From assembly GCA_947581795.1 (NCBI GenBank), contig CANPVS010000002.1:1-64000 (forward strand): 64,000 nucleotides of DNA. The letters are read 5' to 3'. The position numbers and the translations under genes are program-made. This DNA is from an uncultured Oscillospiraceae bacterium (GTDB lineage: Bacteria; Bacillota; Clostridia; Oscillospirales; Oscillospiraceae). Position 1 is the first letter of the stretch. The number at the start of each line of letters is the position of its first letter. This document shows, piece by piece, positions 15,929 through 25,480 of this stretch. Below the pieces are notes generated by a model. The model did not search any database. It was not told where the DNA came from and saw only the letters and a list, made by a program, of their open reading frames with translations.

Positions 15929-17428
15929 ATGATCGTTAAGAACGTAGAAAAACAGGAAAAGAGCACCGTTACCTTCGACGTACTGTGCGACGCGGCGGAA
16001 TTCGAGAAGGCCGTCAACACCGCCTATCTCAAGAACCGCAGCAAGATCTTCGTCCCCGGCTTCCGCAAGGGCAAGGCGCCCCGCACGGTGGTGGAGGGCA
16101 TGTACGGCAAGGACGTGTTCTATGACGACGCCGCCGACGTGCTGGCGCCCCAGGCGTTCGATTTCGCCGTGGACAAGGAGGGCCTGCGCACAGTGGGCAC
16201 CCCCGCGGTGAAGGACCTGAAGGTGTCCGACGACAAGGAGCTGACCCTCACCTTCCTGACCGCCGTGTGGCCGGAGGTCACCCTGGGCGAGTACAAGGGC
16301 TTGAAGGCCCCCAAGGACAAGGTGGACGTCACCGCCGAGCAGGTGGACGAGGAGATCGAGAAGATCCGCAAGCGCAACAGCCGCATCGTCTCCGTGGAGC
16401 GCCCCGCCAAGCTGGACGACACCGCGGTCATCGACTACGAGGGCTCCGTGGACGGCGTCCCCTTCGACGGCGGCAAGGCCGAGGGCCAGAACCTGGTCCT
16501 GGGCTCCGGCGCGTTCATCCCCGGTTTCGAGGACCAGGTGGTGGGCATGAGCGCCGGCGAGGAGCGGGACATCAACGTCACCTTCCCCGAGGATTACGCC
16601 GAGAAGTCCCTGGCCGGGAAGGCCGCCGTGTTCCACATCAAGTGCAACGAGGTCAAGGAGAACCAGATGCCCGACCTGGACGACGAGTTCGCCAAGGAGG
16701 TATCCGAGTTCGATACCCTGGAGGAGTACAAGGCCTCCGTGAAGGAGCGCCTGGAGAAGACCGCCGAGGAGAACGCCACCGGCGCTTTCCAGTCCGCTCT
16801 TCTGGAGCTGGCCGGCGACAACATGACCGCCGAGATCCCCGACGCCATGGTCCAGGAGCAGATGGACGGCATCATGCGGGAGCAGGACCAGAGCCTGCGC
16901 ATGAGCGGGCTGAGCCTGGAGCTGTATCTGAAGTATGTGGGCCAGAGCGTGGACGCCTACCGCGAGTCCGTCCGTCCCCAGGCCGAGCGCCGGGCCAAGA
17001 CCGACGTGGTCCTGGAGGCCATCGCCGACGCCGAGGGCATCAAGCCCACCGACGAGGAGGTGGAAGAGGAGTACGCCGATGTGGCCAAGCAGTACAACAT
17101 GTCCCTGGAGGACGTGAAGAAGGCCTTGGCCAAGGAACTCATCGAGGCCAACCTGCGCACCCGTAAGGCCGCCCAGATCATCTACGACACCGGCGTGGCC
17201 ACCGAGCCGGAGGCCGCCGAAGAAAAGCCGGCGAAGAAGACTTCCGCCAAGAAGCCCGCCGCCAAGAAGACCACCAAAAAGGCGGAGGAGAAGACCGAAG
17301 ACACGGCGGAGGCCAAGCCCAAGAAGACCACGGCGAAGAAGACCGCCAAGAAGGCCGGGGAGAAGACCATGGACGAGGCTGAGGCGGAGGACGGCTGGGT
17401 CAAGGAGGACGGCCCCAAGGCGGAATAA
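15929..17428 (+). CDS. tig: Trigger factor, ribosome-associated chaperone and prolyl isomerase, with Lys-rich tail
   Basis: Chaperone that binds nascent chains at the ribosome exit tunnel. The N-terminal ribosome-binding domain has FRKGKAPR (signature FRxGxxPR) at about residue 46. The FKBP-type domain follows (about 150-240), then the long helical C-domain. At 499 residues it is about 70 longer than usual. Residues ~428-499 form a low-complexity tail of repeated AKK/TAKKT/PAAKK units ending in an acidic stretch, resembling histone-H1-like tails. It sits just ahead of clpP-clpX-lon, forming a protein-quality-control cluster. Confidence 0.96.
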   Translation: MIVKNVEKQEKSTVTFDVLCDAAEFEKAVNTAYLKNRSKIFVPGFRKGKAPRTVVEGMYGKDVFYDDAADVLAPQAFDFAVDKEGLRTVGTPAVKDLKVSDDKELTLTFLTAVWPEVTLGEYKGLKAPKDKVDVTAEQVDEEIEKIRKRNSRIVSVERPAKLDDTAVIDYEGSVDGVPFDGGKAEGQNLVLGSGAFIPGFEDQVVGMSAGEERDINVTFPEDYAEKSLAGKAAVFHIKCNEVKENQMPDLDDEFAKEVSEFDTLEEYKASVKERLEKTAEENATGAFQSALLELAGDNMTAEIPDAMVQEQMDGIMREQDQSLRMSGLSLELYLKYVGQSVDAYRESVRPQAERRAKTDVVLEAIADAEGIKPTDEEVEEEYADVAKQYNMSLEDVKKALAKELIEANLRTRKAAQIIYDTGVATEPEAAEEKPAKKTSAKKPAAKKTTKKAEEKTEDTAEAKPKKTTAKKTAKKAGEKTMDEAEAEDGWVKEDGPKAE

Positions 17429-17481
17429 TAACGGAAATATTTGGATAGGCTCTTCAATGCCTGGAAAGGAGCGATCTTAAT

Positions 17482-18063
17482 ATGAGTTTGGTACCCTATG
17501 TAGTGGAGCAGACCTCCCGGGGCGAACGGTCCTACGACATTTTCTCCCGGCTTTTGAACGACCGCATCATCATGCTGTCGGAAGAGGTCAACGATACCAC
17601 CGCGTCCCTGGTGGTGGCCCAGATGCTCTATCTGGAGGGCCAGGATCCGGACAAGGACATCCAGTTCTACATCAACAGCCCCGGCGGCTCCGTCACGTCC
17701 GGCATGGCCATCTATGACACCATGCAGTATATCAAGTGCGACGTGTCCACCATCTGCGTCGGCATGGCCGCCAGCATGGGCGCGTTCCTGCTGGCCAGCG
17801 GCGCCAAGGGCAAGCGTATCGCACTGCCCAACGCGGAGATCATGATCCATCAGCCTTCCGCCGGCACCCAGGGCCAGATCACCGATATGGCCATTCACCT
17901 GAAGCGCCTGGAGACCATCAAGGAGCGGATGAACCACATCCTGGCCGAGCACACCGGCAAGAGCTACGAGGAAGTGGTGGCCGCCTGCGAGCGGGATAAC
18001 TTCATGAGCGCGGAGGAGGCCCAGCAGTTCGGCCTCATCGACAAGATCATCACCAAGAGGTAA
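17482..18063 (+). CDS. clpP: ATP-dependent Clp protease proteolytic subunit
   Basis: Serine peptidase of 193 residues that forms the tetradecameric proteolytic barrel. The catalytic triad is readable: Ser98 in GMAASMGAF, His123 in MIHQPSAG and Asp172 in ERDNFMS. The N-terminus begins [18 protein letters not shown], as in most ClpP. It is followed after 13 bp by clpX, its ATPase partner. Confidence 0.98.
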   Translation: MSLVPYVVEQTSRGERSYDIFSRLLNDRIIMLSEEVNDTTASLVVAQMLYLEGQDPDKDIQFYINSPGGSVTSGMAIYDTMQYIKCDVSTICVGMAASMGAFLLASGAKGKRIALPNAEIMIHQPSAGTQGQITDMAIHLKRLETIKERMNHILAEHTGKSYEEVVAACERDNFMSAEEAQQFGLIDKIITKR

Positions 18064-18076
18064 GAGGTAAACGCCA

Positions 18077-19360
18077 ATGCCGAGAGACGGCGAAAGAAAA
18101 ATACTTCGATGCAGCTTCTGCGGCAAGCCCCAGGACACCGTCCGGCGGCTCATCGCCGGCAACGACGCCTATATCTGCGACGAGTGCGTGCATCTGTGCC
18201 TGGATATCCTGAGCGACGAGCTGGAGGACGACTACCCCGAGTTCACCCTGGAAGGGGCGGACGGGGAAAAGCTCATGAATCCCGAGGACGTGCCCGTGCC
18301 CCGGAAGATCAAAAAGGCGCTGGACGAGTACATCATCGGCCAGGACCGGGCCAAGGTGGCCCTGTCCGTAGCGGTGTACAACCACTATAAGCGCATCCTC
18401 CACCAGGGCCAGAGCGAGGCGGAGCTGCAAAAGTCCAACATCCTGCTGGTGGGCCCTACCGGCTCCGGCAAGACCCTGTTCGCCCAGACCCTGGCAAGGA
18501 TGCTGAACGTGCCCTTCGCCATCGCCGATGCCACGACCCTGACCGAGGCGGGCTACGTGGGCGAGGACGTGGAGAACATCCTGCTGCGGCTGCTGCAGGC
18601 CGCGGACTTCGACGTGGAGCGGGCCCAGCAGGGCATCATCTACATCGACGAGATCGACAAGATCTCCCGCAAGAGCGAGAACGCCTCCATCACCCGGGAC
18701 GTGTCCGGCGAGGGCGTGCAGCAGGCGCTGTTGAAGATCCTGGAGGGCACCATCGCCGCCGTCCCGCCCCAGGGCGGGCGCAAGCACCCCCACCAGGAGT
18801 TCATCCACGTGGACACCAGCAACATCCTGTTCATCTGCGGCGGCGCCTTTGACGGTCTGGAGAAGATCATCGAGAACCGCCTGGACCGGAAGAGCCTGGG
18901 CTTCGGCGCGGAGGTCTCCTCCCGGAAGGAGAAGGACGTGGGCGAGGTGCTGAGCCATGTCCAGTCCCACGACCTTCTGAAGTTCGGCATCATCCCGGAG
19001 CTCATCGGCCGCCTTCCCGTGATCACCACGCTGGACAGCCTGAAGAGGGAGGACCTGGTCCGCATCCTCACCGAGCCGAAAAACGCCCTGGTGAAGCAGT
19101 ACCAGACGCTCCTCAGCTACGACGACGTGACCCTGGAGTTCGACCCCAAGGCGCTGGAAGCCGTGGCCGACAAGGCCATCGACATGGACATCGGCGCCCG
19201 CGGCCTGCGGGGCATCATGGAGGGGCTCATGCAGGACATCATGTTCGAGGCCCCCTCCGACGACACCATCGACAAGGTCATCATCACCGCCGACAGTGTG
19301 AAAAACGGCTCCCGCCCGGTGATATACCGGAAGAGGAAGCTGGAACAGGACGCATCATAA
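18077..19360 (+). CDS. clpX: ATP-dependent Clp protease ATP-binding subunit ClpX
   Basis: AAA+ unfoldase of 427 residues that feeds substrates to ClpP. An N-terminal zinc finger (CSFCGK...CDECVHLC) precedes the Walker A GPTGSGKT, the Walker [11 protein letters not shown], the pore loop GYVGEDVE and the sensor [10 protein letters not shown]. Gene order tig-clpP-clpX-lon is typical of Firmicutes. Confidence 0.98.
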   Translation: MPRDGERKILRCSFCGKPQDTVRRLIAGNDAYICDECVHLCLDILSDELEDDYPEFTLEGADGEKLMNPEDVPVPRKIKKALDEYIIGQDRAKVALSVAVYNHYKRILHQGQSEAELQKSNILLVGPTGSGKTLFAQTLARMLNVPFAIADATTLTEAGYVGEDVENILLRLLQAADFDVERAQQGIIYIDEIDKISRKSENASITRDVSGEGVQQALLKILEGTIAAVPPQGGRKHPHQEFIHVDTSNILFICGGAFDGLEKIIENRLDRKSLGFGAEVSSRKEKDVGEVLSHVQSHDLLKFGIIPELIGRLPVITTLDSLKREDLVRILTEPKNALVKQYQTLLSYDDVTLEFDPKALEAVADKAIDMDIGARGLRGIMEGLMQDIMFEAPSDDTIDKVIITADSVKNGSRPVIYRKRKLEQDAS

Positions 19361-19373
19361 AGACACAGGTTTT

Positions 19374-19446
19374 CGCGCCGGACGGCGCGAACTCTGCCAG
19401 GCTTTTGCCACCCCGGGCCGCACATTCGTGCGGCCTTTGGCAGATA
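19374..19446 (+). promoter_or_regulatory. Hairpins between clpX and lon
   Basis: CGCGCC-GGAC-GGCGCG (19374-19389) is followed by GGCCGCAC-ATTC-GTGCGGCC (19416-19435), the latter enclosed in CTGCCA...TGGCAG. With only a short T-run this could be a partial terminator or a leader structure. No heat-shock operator of the CIRCE type was seen. Confidence 0.5.
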
Positions 19447-19467
19447 AGCCCATAAGGAGTTTTTACT

Positions 19468-21831
19468 ATGGATTCTTCTGAGACTACAGCCGCCTCCCGC
19501 TATCAGGTCTACCCCCTGATCCCCCTGCGGGGCATCAGCGTGTTCCCGGGCATGCGGCTCATATTCGACGTAGAGCGGGCCGAGAGCCTGGCCGCCGTGG
19601 ACGCGGCCATGGAGACCGACCAGATGCTCTTCCTGGCGGGCCAGCGGGACCCGGCGGCGGACACCGTCACCGGGGAGGACGGGCTTTTCCGGATGGGCAC
19701 CGTCTGCCGCATCCAGCAGGTTCTGAAGGTCCCAGACGAGGACGGCGCCAAGGTTATGGCCGAGGGCGTGAGCCGGGCGTATCTGGCCTCCATCATGGGG
19801 ATGAAGCCCTATATCGCCGCCCAGGTGGAGACGGTGGCCGCCGAGGCCAGCTCCCGCACGGCGGTGAAGGCCGAAGCCCTCATCCGCCAGTGCTACAGCC
19901 TTCTGGAGAAGTACGCCCAGGCGGCGGGCCTGGACCTGGAGGACGTGCTCCGGGACATCATGGGCTCTTCCGACGCGGGCTATGTGGCCGACTGCGTGGC
20001 CCAGAACATCTACATGCGCTACGACCAGAAGCAGCTGGTGTTGGAGGAACTGCGGCCCATGCGGCGGCTGGCTCTGGTGAACCGTCTGCTCCGCTGGGAG
20101 CTGGACATCGTGGACATGGAGCAGTCCATCCATGAGGAGGCCGCCAAGCGGATGAAGCGGGCCCAGCGGGAGATGTTCCTCCGGGAACAGCTGCGCACCA
20201 TCCAGGCGGAGCTGGGCGAGGAGGAGGGCTACGGAGACGACACGGAGGAGTACCGCGCCGCCGTGGCCCGGGCCCATCTGCCCAAAGAGGTGGAGACGAA
20301 GCTCTATAAGGAGATCGGCCGCCTGGCCAAGCAGCCCTATGGAAGCGCCGAGTCGGCGGTCATCCGCAGCTACCTGGACATATGCTTGGAGATCCCCTGG
20401 AACCGTGAGACCCAGGACGATCTGGACACGGACGCGGTGCGCGCCGCGCTGGACGCGGACCACTTCGGCTTGGACAAGATCAAAGAGCGGGTGGTGGAGT
20501 ACCTGGCCGTGCGGAAGCTGGCCCCGGATCAGAAGGGCTCTATTCTGTGCCTTTTGGGCCCTCCGGGCACCGGCAAGACCAGTATCGCCCTGTCCATCGC
20601 CCGGGCCATGAACCGGAAGCTGTGCCGCATCTCCTTAGGCGGCGTCCATGACGAGGCAGAGATCCGGGGCCACCGCAAGACCTATGTGGGGGCCATGCCG
20701 GGCCGCATCATGGCGGGCATCCAGCAGGCGGGCAGCAAGAACCCCGTCATGGTGCTGGACGAGATAGATAAATTGGGCTCCGACTACCGGGGCGACCCAT
20801 CGGCGGCCCTTTTGGAGGCCCTGGACCCGGAGCAGAACAGCCAGTTCCGGGACCACTTCCTGGAGCTGCCCTTCGACCTGTCGGACGTGTTTTTCATCAC
20901 CACCGCCAACGCGGCGGACACCATCCCGCCGGCCCTGCTGGACCGGATGGAGGTGGTGGAGTTCCCCGGCTACACCGACGAGGAAAAGCTGGCCATCGCC
21001 CGGGACCACCTGCTGCCCAAGCAGCGAAAGAAGCACGGCCTCAACGGCAACCAGCTTCGCATCAACGACGCCGCCATGCGTGAGATCGTCGCCCGGTACA
21101 CCCGGGAGTCCGGCGTGCGGCGCCTGGAGCAGCTTCTCGCCACCATCTGCCGCAAGACTGCGGCGGGCATCGTGGCGGGGGATTGCAAGAGCCGGTACGT
21201 GCGGGCGGGGGGACTGGAGGAGCTTCTGGGCCCCGCCAAATTCCACGACACCAGCGCCGCCGGGAAGGCGGAGGTGGGTCTGGTCCACGGCCTGGCCTGG
21301 ACCCGCGTGGGCGGCGAGATGCTGGACGCCGAGGTGGGCGTCATGGACGGTTCCGGCAAGCTGGAGCTCACCGGCAACCTGGGCGACGTGATGAAGGAGT
21401 CCGCCCGGGCGGCCCTCACCTATATCCGCGGCCGGGCAAAAGAGCTGGGCGTAGACCCGGAGTTTTACAAGAACAAGGACATCCACATCCACTTCCCCGA
21501 GGGTGCGGTGCCCAAGGACGGGCCCTCCGCCGGCGTCACCATCTGCACAGGCCTTGTGTCGGCCCTGGCCGGTATCCCCGTGCGGCAGGACGTGGCCATG
21601 ACCGGCGAAATCACCCTCCGGGGCCGGGTGCTGCCCATCGGCGGCCTGCGGGAGAAGACCATGGCGGCCCTCCGGGCCGGTATCCACACGGTTATCATCC
21701 CCGCGGAGAACGAATCGGACCTGGCGGACATCGACCCCACGGTTCGGGCGGCGCTGAACTTCATTACCGCCAGCCGCGTGGAGGCCGTGCTGGACGCGGC
21801 CCTTTGCCGGGAGCAGAGCGATGAAGCTTGA
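19468..21831 (+). CDS. lon: ATP-dependent protease La (Lon)
   Basis: Homo-oligomeric AAA+ serine protease degrading misfolded and regulatory proteins, 787 residues. The N-terminal LON substrate domain starts YPLIPLRGISVFPGM. Walker A is GPPGTGKTS and Walker B VLDEIDKLG. The catalytic Ser-Lys dyad lies in PKDGPSAGVT and in the later GGLREKTMAA. A TAAGGAG ribosome binding site precedes the ATG. Its stop overlaps the start of ysxC by 11 bp, as in Bacillus lonA-ysxC. Confidence 0.97.
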   Translation: MDSSETTAASRYQVYPLIPLRGISVFPGMRLIFDVERAESLAAVDAAMETDQMLFLAGQRDPAADTVTGEDGLFRMGTVCRIQQVLKVPDEDGAKVMAEGVSRAYLASIMGMKPYIAAQVETVAAEASSRTAVKAEALIRQCYSLLEKYAQAAGLDLEDVLRDIMGSSDAGYVADCVAQNIYMRYDQKQLVLEELRPMRRLALVNRLLRWELDIVDMEQSIHEEAAKRMKRAQREMFLREQLRTIQAELGEEEGYGDDTEEYRAAVARAHLPKEVETKLYKEIGRLAKQPYGSAESAVIRSYLDICLEIPWNRETQDDLDTDAVRAALDADHFGLDKIKERVVEYLAVRKLAPDQKGSILCLLGPPGTGKTSIALSIARAMNRKLCRISLGGVHDEAEIRGHRKTYVGAMPGRIMAGIQQAGSKNPVMVLDEIDKLGSDYRGDPSAALLEALDPEQNSQFRDHFLELPFDLSDVFFITTANAADTIPPALLDRMEVVEFPGYTDEEKLAIARDHLLPKQRKKHGLNGNQLRINDAAMREIVARYTRESGVRRLEQLLATICRKTAAGIVAGDCKSRYVRAGGLEELLGPAKFHDTSAAGKAEVGLVHGLAWTRVGGEMLDAEVGVMDGSGKLELTGNLGDVMKESARAALTYIRGRAKELGVDPEFYKNKDIHIHFPEGAVPKDGPSAGVTICTGLVSALAGIPVRQDVAMTGEITLRGRVLPIGGLREKTMAALRAGIHTVIIPAENESDLADIDPTVRAALNFITASRVEAVLDAALCREQSDEA

Positions 21832-22405
21832 ACCGGCGGTATACGTAAAAAGCGCGGGAAAGAGCGGGGATTTCATCCGGGACGGCCGCCCCATGGTGGT
21901 GTTCGCGGGCAAATCCAACGTGGGCAAGAGCTCCGTCATCAACTGCCTTCTGAACCGGAAGAACCTGGCCCGGGTGGGCTCCGCGCCGGGGAAGACCACC
22001 AACATCAACTACTTCCTGGTGGCGGACGCGGTGTGGTTCGTGGACCTGCCCGGCTACGGCTACGCTAAGGTGCCCCAGGCGGAGCGGGACCGGTGGGGCA
22101 AGCTCATGGAGGCCTTCTTTGCCGAGGGCGAGCGCATCACTCTGGGCGTGCAGATATTGGACGGCCGCCACGCGCCCACCGCCCTGGACATACAGATGAA
22201 CGGTCTTTTCCAAAACTGCGGCTGCCCCCGGGCGGCGGTGGCCAACAAGTGGGATAAGCTGAAGGCGTCTGAGAAGGAGCCCAACCTGGCTCTCATCCGT
22301 CAGACGTTGGAACTTGGCGAGGACACGCCGCTGATCCCCTTCTCCGCGGAGAAGAAGACAGGACGGCTGGAGCTTCTGGGGGCCATCGCGGCCCAGGTGG
22401 GATGA
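21821..22405 (+). CDS. ysxC: Ribosome biogenesis GTP-binding protein YsxC/YihA
   Basis: Essential-type GTPase for 50S assembly, 194 residues. G1 is GKSNVGKSS (30-38), G3 is DLPGYGYAKV and G4 is ANKWDKL. It begins inside the lon 3' end and is followed after 1 bp by an M50 protease gene. Confidence 0.96.
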   Translation: MKLEPAVYVKSAGKSGDFIRDGRPMVVFAGKSNVGKSSVINCLLNRKNLARVGSAPGKTTNINYFLVADAVWFVDLPGYGYAKVPQAERDRWGKLMEAFFAEGERITLGVQILDGRHAPTALDIQMNGLFQNCGCPRAAVANKWDKLKASEKEPNLALIRQTLELGEDTPLIPFSAEKKTGRLELLGAIAAQVG

Positions 22406-22406
22406 T

Positions 22407-23087
22407 ATGGCCGGTTTGGCGAACATATGGCGGAACCTGGACTGGTCCGTGCTGACGAATATATTGTTTTCCGTGATCCCGGCGCTGCTGTGCATCACGC
22501 TCCATGAGCTGAGCCACGGGGCCGTGGCCTACGCCCTGGGGGACGACACCGCCAAGCGGGAGGGGCGGCTGACCCTGAACCCCATCAAACACATAGACCC
22601 CTGGGGTCTCGTGATGATGGTGGTGTTCCGCTTCGGCTGGGCCAAGCCCGTGCCGGTGAACATGTACAAGTTCAAAAAGCCCCGGCAGGGCATGGCCGTG
22701 ACAGCCCTGGCGGGCCCCGCGGCGAACCTGGTCATCGCGGCGGTGTTCATCTTCCTCTACGGGCTCACCTACCGCGCCCTCTACATAGAGGGTGGGGCCC
22801 TTGCCAACGGGGTGTTTCAGATGATATCCACCACCGGGTATCTGTCTCTGGCCCTCGCGGTATTCAATCTACTGCCCATCTCGCCCTTGGACGGGTCGAA
22901 GATCCTGTTCGCGTTTTTGAGCGACAGCGCCTACGACAAGCTCATGCGCTACGAGCGCTACGGCATGATCCTGCTCATGGTGCTGGTGGTGACGGGCGCC
23001 ACCTCCGGCGTGCTGTCCACCGTCACAGGCTGGATGTACGACAAGCTCTTTTTCCTGGCCCAATTCGGATTCGATCTGGTGAACTGA
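22407..23087 (+). CDS. Site-2 protease family (M50) membrane protein
   Basis: Intramembrane zinc metalloprotease of 226 residues with HELSH (33-37) and NLLPISPLDGSKI, plus the conserved LNPIKHIDPWG segment typical of YwhC-like M50B peptidases. Multiple hydrophobic helices are visible. The neighbours scpA and scpB follow, an arrangement frequent in Clostridia. The substrate is unknown. Confidence 0.92.
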   Translation: MAGLANIWRNLDWSVLTNILFSVIPALLCITLHELSHGAVAYALGDDTAKREGRLTLNPIKHIDPWGLVMMVVFRFGWAKPVPVNMYKFKKPRQGMAVTALAGPAANLVIAAVFIFLYGLTYRALYIEGGALANGVFQMISTTGYLSLALAVFNLLPISPLDGSKILFAFLSDSAYDKLMRYERYGMILLMVLVVTGATSGVLSTVTGWMYDKLFFLAQFGFDLVN

Positions 23088-23090
23088 TCT

Positions 23091-23873
23091 ATGGAAAATC
23101 CCACCTTCCACCTGGAGGGCGTCATCAGGAGCCGGGAGGAGATGCAGGACTTTGAAGGTCCGCTGACCCTCATCCTGATGCTGCTGTCGAAAAACAAAAT
23201 AGAGATACGGGACATCAAGATCGCCGACATCCTGGACCAGTATCTGGCATGGCTGGCGAAGATGCAGGAGATGGATCTGGAGGTGGCCAGCGAGTTCGTG
23301 CAGATGGCGTCCCATCTGGTCTACATCAAGACAAAGACGCTGCTTGCCGGCACGGAGGAGGTCTCCGAACTGGAGCTTCTCATGACCAGCCTGGAACAGC
23401 TCAAATGCCGGGACGCCTTCGCCGCGGTGAAGGAGAACGTGCCCGGCATGGCGGCCAGCCTGGACATGGGCGCGCTCCTCTTTTCCACGCCTCCTGAGCC
23501 CCTGGCGAAGTACGGGGAGTACGACTACCACCACGCCCCCTGGGAACTTTTGAGCGCCCTGGCCGGAATGCTGCAAAAGGGCGTTCCCGCCAAGGAGGAG
23601 GAGCGGATGGTGCCCGTGCCCCAGCCCATCATCTACAGCGTCCAGGAGAAGAGCCGGGAGCTCGTCACCTACCTGCAGAAGCACGGCAGCGCCACCCTGA
23701 ACGCCCTGTACGCCATGGCATCCAGCCGTTCGGAGGTGGTGGCCACGTTCCTGTCCCTGCTGACCATGTGCTCCATGGGCAGCGTCACCATCGACAGGGA
23801 GGGGGGCGACTACGCCGTGAAGTTCACCGGCGGCGACACCGAGGCCATTTTGGAGAGCATGGATTATGGATAA
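23091..23873 (+). CDS. scpA: Segregation and condensation protein A
   Basis: Kleisin subunit that bridges SMC heads in the chromosome condensin complex, 260 residues. The conserved N-terminal block FEGPLTLILMLLSKNKIEIRDI and the following ASEFVQMASHLVYIKTKTLL are visible, with a winged-helix C-terminus. It overlaps scpB by 8 bp. Confidence 0.95.
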   Translation: MENPTFHLEGVIRSREEMQDFEGPLTLILMLLSKNKIEIRDIKIADILDQYLAWLAKMQEMDLEVASEFVQMASHLVYIKTKTLLAGTEEVSELELLMTSLEQLKCRDAFAAVKENVPGMAASLDMGALLFSTPPEPLAKYGEYDYHHAPWELLSALAGMLQKGVPAKEEERMVPVPQPIIYSVQEKSRELVTYLQKHGSATLNALYAMASSRSEVVATFLSLLTMCSMGSVTIDREGGDYAVKFTGGDTEAILESMDYG

Positions 23874-24477
23874 GATATATCTGAAAAGCGCGATAGAGGC
23901 CATCCTGTTTGCCTCCGGGGAGCCGGTGAGCGCGGAGCGCATGGCGCTGGTGCTGGACACGGACCCGGAGACCGTTCTGGAGCTGGGCGCGGAGCTGGCG
24001 GAGGAGTTCGAGACCGCCGGCCGGGGCATCCGGCTGGTGCGGCTCAACGACTCCCTGCAGCTGCACAGCGCCCCGGAGCACGCCGACGTGATCACACGGG
24101 CGCTGGAGCAGCGCCGGGCGCCGAAGCTCTCCCAGACATCCCTGGAGGTACTGGCTATCGTGGCCTACTTTCAGCCGGTGACCCGGGCCTACGTGGAGCA
24201 GATGCGGGGCCTGGACAGCTCCTACACCGTGGGCGTGCTCACGGAGCGGGGCATGATAGAGCCCTGCGGCCACCTGGAGACGGTGGGCCGGCCCACCCTC
24301 TACAGGACCACGGACCTGTTCCTTCGCACCATGGGCATCTCCAGCCTGGAGGAACTGCCGCCCCTGCCGGAGCTTGCCGGCAGCGACGCGGCGAGGCAGC
24401 TCCAGGAGAAGGTGGACGCCCTGAAGGCGGCGGAGGACGACCAGCAGATCATGGCGGAGGTCATCGCGCCCCAGTAA
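23866..24477 (+). CDS. scpB: Segregation and condensation protein B
   Basis: Winged-helix dimer that binds ScpA in the SMC complex, 203 residues. The signature AIEAILFASGEPVS is at the N-terminus, and LSQTSLEVLAIVAYFQPVTR marks the second winged helix, followed by GRPTLYRTTDLFL. It is co-translated with scpA. Confidence 0.95.
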   Translation: MDKIYLKSAIEAILFASGEPVSAERMALVLDTDPETVLELGAELAEEFETAGRGIRLVRLNDSLQLHSAPEHADVITRALEQRRAPKLSQTSLEVLAIVAYFQPVTRAYVEQMRGLDSSYTVGVLTERGMIEPCGHLETVGRPTLYRTTDLFLRTMGISSLEELPPLPELAGSDAARQLQEKVDALKAAEDDQQIMAEVIAPQ

Positions 24478-24494
24478 AAAGGAGGGCAAACGCC

Positions 24495-25043
24495 CTGACA
24501 GCACCCATCATCACGGCTGCGGCCGCGGCCTTCATCCTGGCCCTGTGGCTCACGCCCGTGGGCCTGGAGGCGGTCTACGAAGACAAGAAGTTCACTCTCT
24601 CGGCCCGGACCGGACCGGTGCCTGTGAAGCTCCTGCCCCGGGAGCGGGCGAAAAAGCTGGAACGGCAGGGCCAGCGGGAGGCGGAACGCCTCTGGCGGCG
24701 CTGGCCAAAGCCCGTGCTGAAGCTGCTAGCGGAGAACGGCTTCCGGGCGATCAAGGGGCTTTGGCCCTATGTGGCCGTGGAGGCGCTCCGGGTCCATATC
24801 ACCGCAGGGGGCGGCGACCCTTACCGCGCGGTGCTGGCCTACGGCCGGGCGGGCGTGCTCCTGGAAGCACTGGGAACGCGGTTTGAAAACGCCGACCTCC
24901 ATGTCCGGGCGGACCTGGACGGCGGCCCCTCTGTCTATGAGGGCCGCGTCCGGTTCAGGGCCCGGCTGGGGAACCTGATCGGAGCGGCCGTCTCGTTTGG
25001 AACGGGCTTTTTGCGGGGATACTTCCTCTATAGGAGGGAGTGA
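24495..25043 (+). CDS. DUF2953 domain-containing protein, probable CTG start
   Basis: Membrane-anchored protein of unknown function that accompanies gerW/ytfJ in Firmicutes. The first standard start codon in frame is GTG 24558, which would cut off most of the membrane helix. An in-frame CTG at 24495 follows GGAGGG with 8-bp spacing and restores an N-terminal hydrophobic segment (TAPIITAAAAAFILALWL). The mature part starts GLEAVYEDKKFTLSARTGPV and matches the family layout, and no in-frame ATG exists between the scpB stop and 24558. Length from CTG is 182 residues. Confidence 0.75.
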   Translation: MTAPIITAAAAAFILALWLTPVGLEAVYEDKKFTLSARTGPVPVKLLPRERAKKLERQGQREAERLWRRWPKPVLKLLAENGFRAIKGLWPYVAVEALRVHITAGGGDPYRAVLAYGRAGVLLEALGTRFENADLHVRADLDGGPSVYEGRVRFRARLGNLIGAAVSFGTGFLRGYFLYRRE

Positions 25044-25048
25044 TAAGT

Positions 25049-25432
25049 ATGGCAGAACGCGCGGTGAGCGACCTCATGGAGGGCGCCATGGAGAAGATCC
25101 GGGCCATGGTGGACTCCAATGCGGTGGTGGGCACGCCCATCACCACCCCCGACGGCGTCACCCTGATCCCCGTGTCCCGGCTGAGCTTCGGCTTCGCCTC
25201 CGGCGGGAACGACAAGACCACGTCCCCGTCCAAGCCCGGCATCTGGGGCGGGGGCGGCGCGGCGGTGAAGGTGGAGCCCGTGGGATTTTTGCTGGGCAAG
25301 GACGGAGGAGCGCGGATGCTCTCCATCCAGCCGCCGGCCTTTTCCCCGGCGGACCGGCTCATCGATATGGCCCCGGAGCTCATGGACAAGATCGAGGGCT
25401 TGATCGACAAGTATATGAAAGAGAACGGCTAA
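25049..25432 (+). CDS. ytfJ: GerW/YtfJ family sporulation protein
   Basis: Protein of 127 residues related to GerW (YtfJ), needed for spore germination in Bacillus. The ATG at 25049 has AGGAGGGAG at good spacing. The GTG at 25040 is too close to that site. Family features: GTPITTPDGVTLIPVSRLSFGFASGG, a glycine-rich middle and LLGKDGGARMLSIQP. Its presence supports a spore-forming host. Confidence 0.92.
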   Translation: MAERAVSDLMEGAMEKIRAMVDSNAVVGTPITTPDGVTLIPVSRLSFGFASGGNDKTTSPSKPGIWGGGGAAVKVEPVGFLLGKDGGARMLSIQPPAFSPADRLIDMAPELMDKIEGLIDKYMKENG

Positions 25433-25454
25433 ACGGGCCGGGAAGGGAAATAAT

Positions 25455-25478
25455 AAGCACTGCTGAAAGGTAGTGCTT
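25455..25478 (+). promoter_or_regulatory. Hairpin that places the carboxypeptidase ribosome binding site in its loop
   Basis: AAGCACT (25455-25461) and AGTGCTT (25472-25478) flank a ten-base loop containing GAAAGG. The hairpin ends just before the ATG at 25481. It may tune translation. Confidence 0.45.
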
Positions 25479-25480
25479 CA

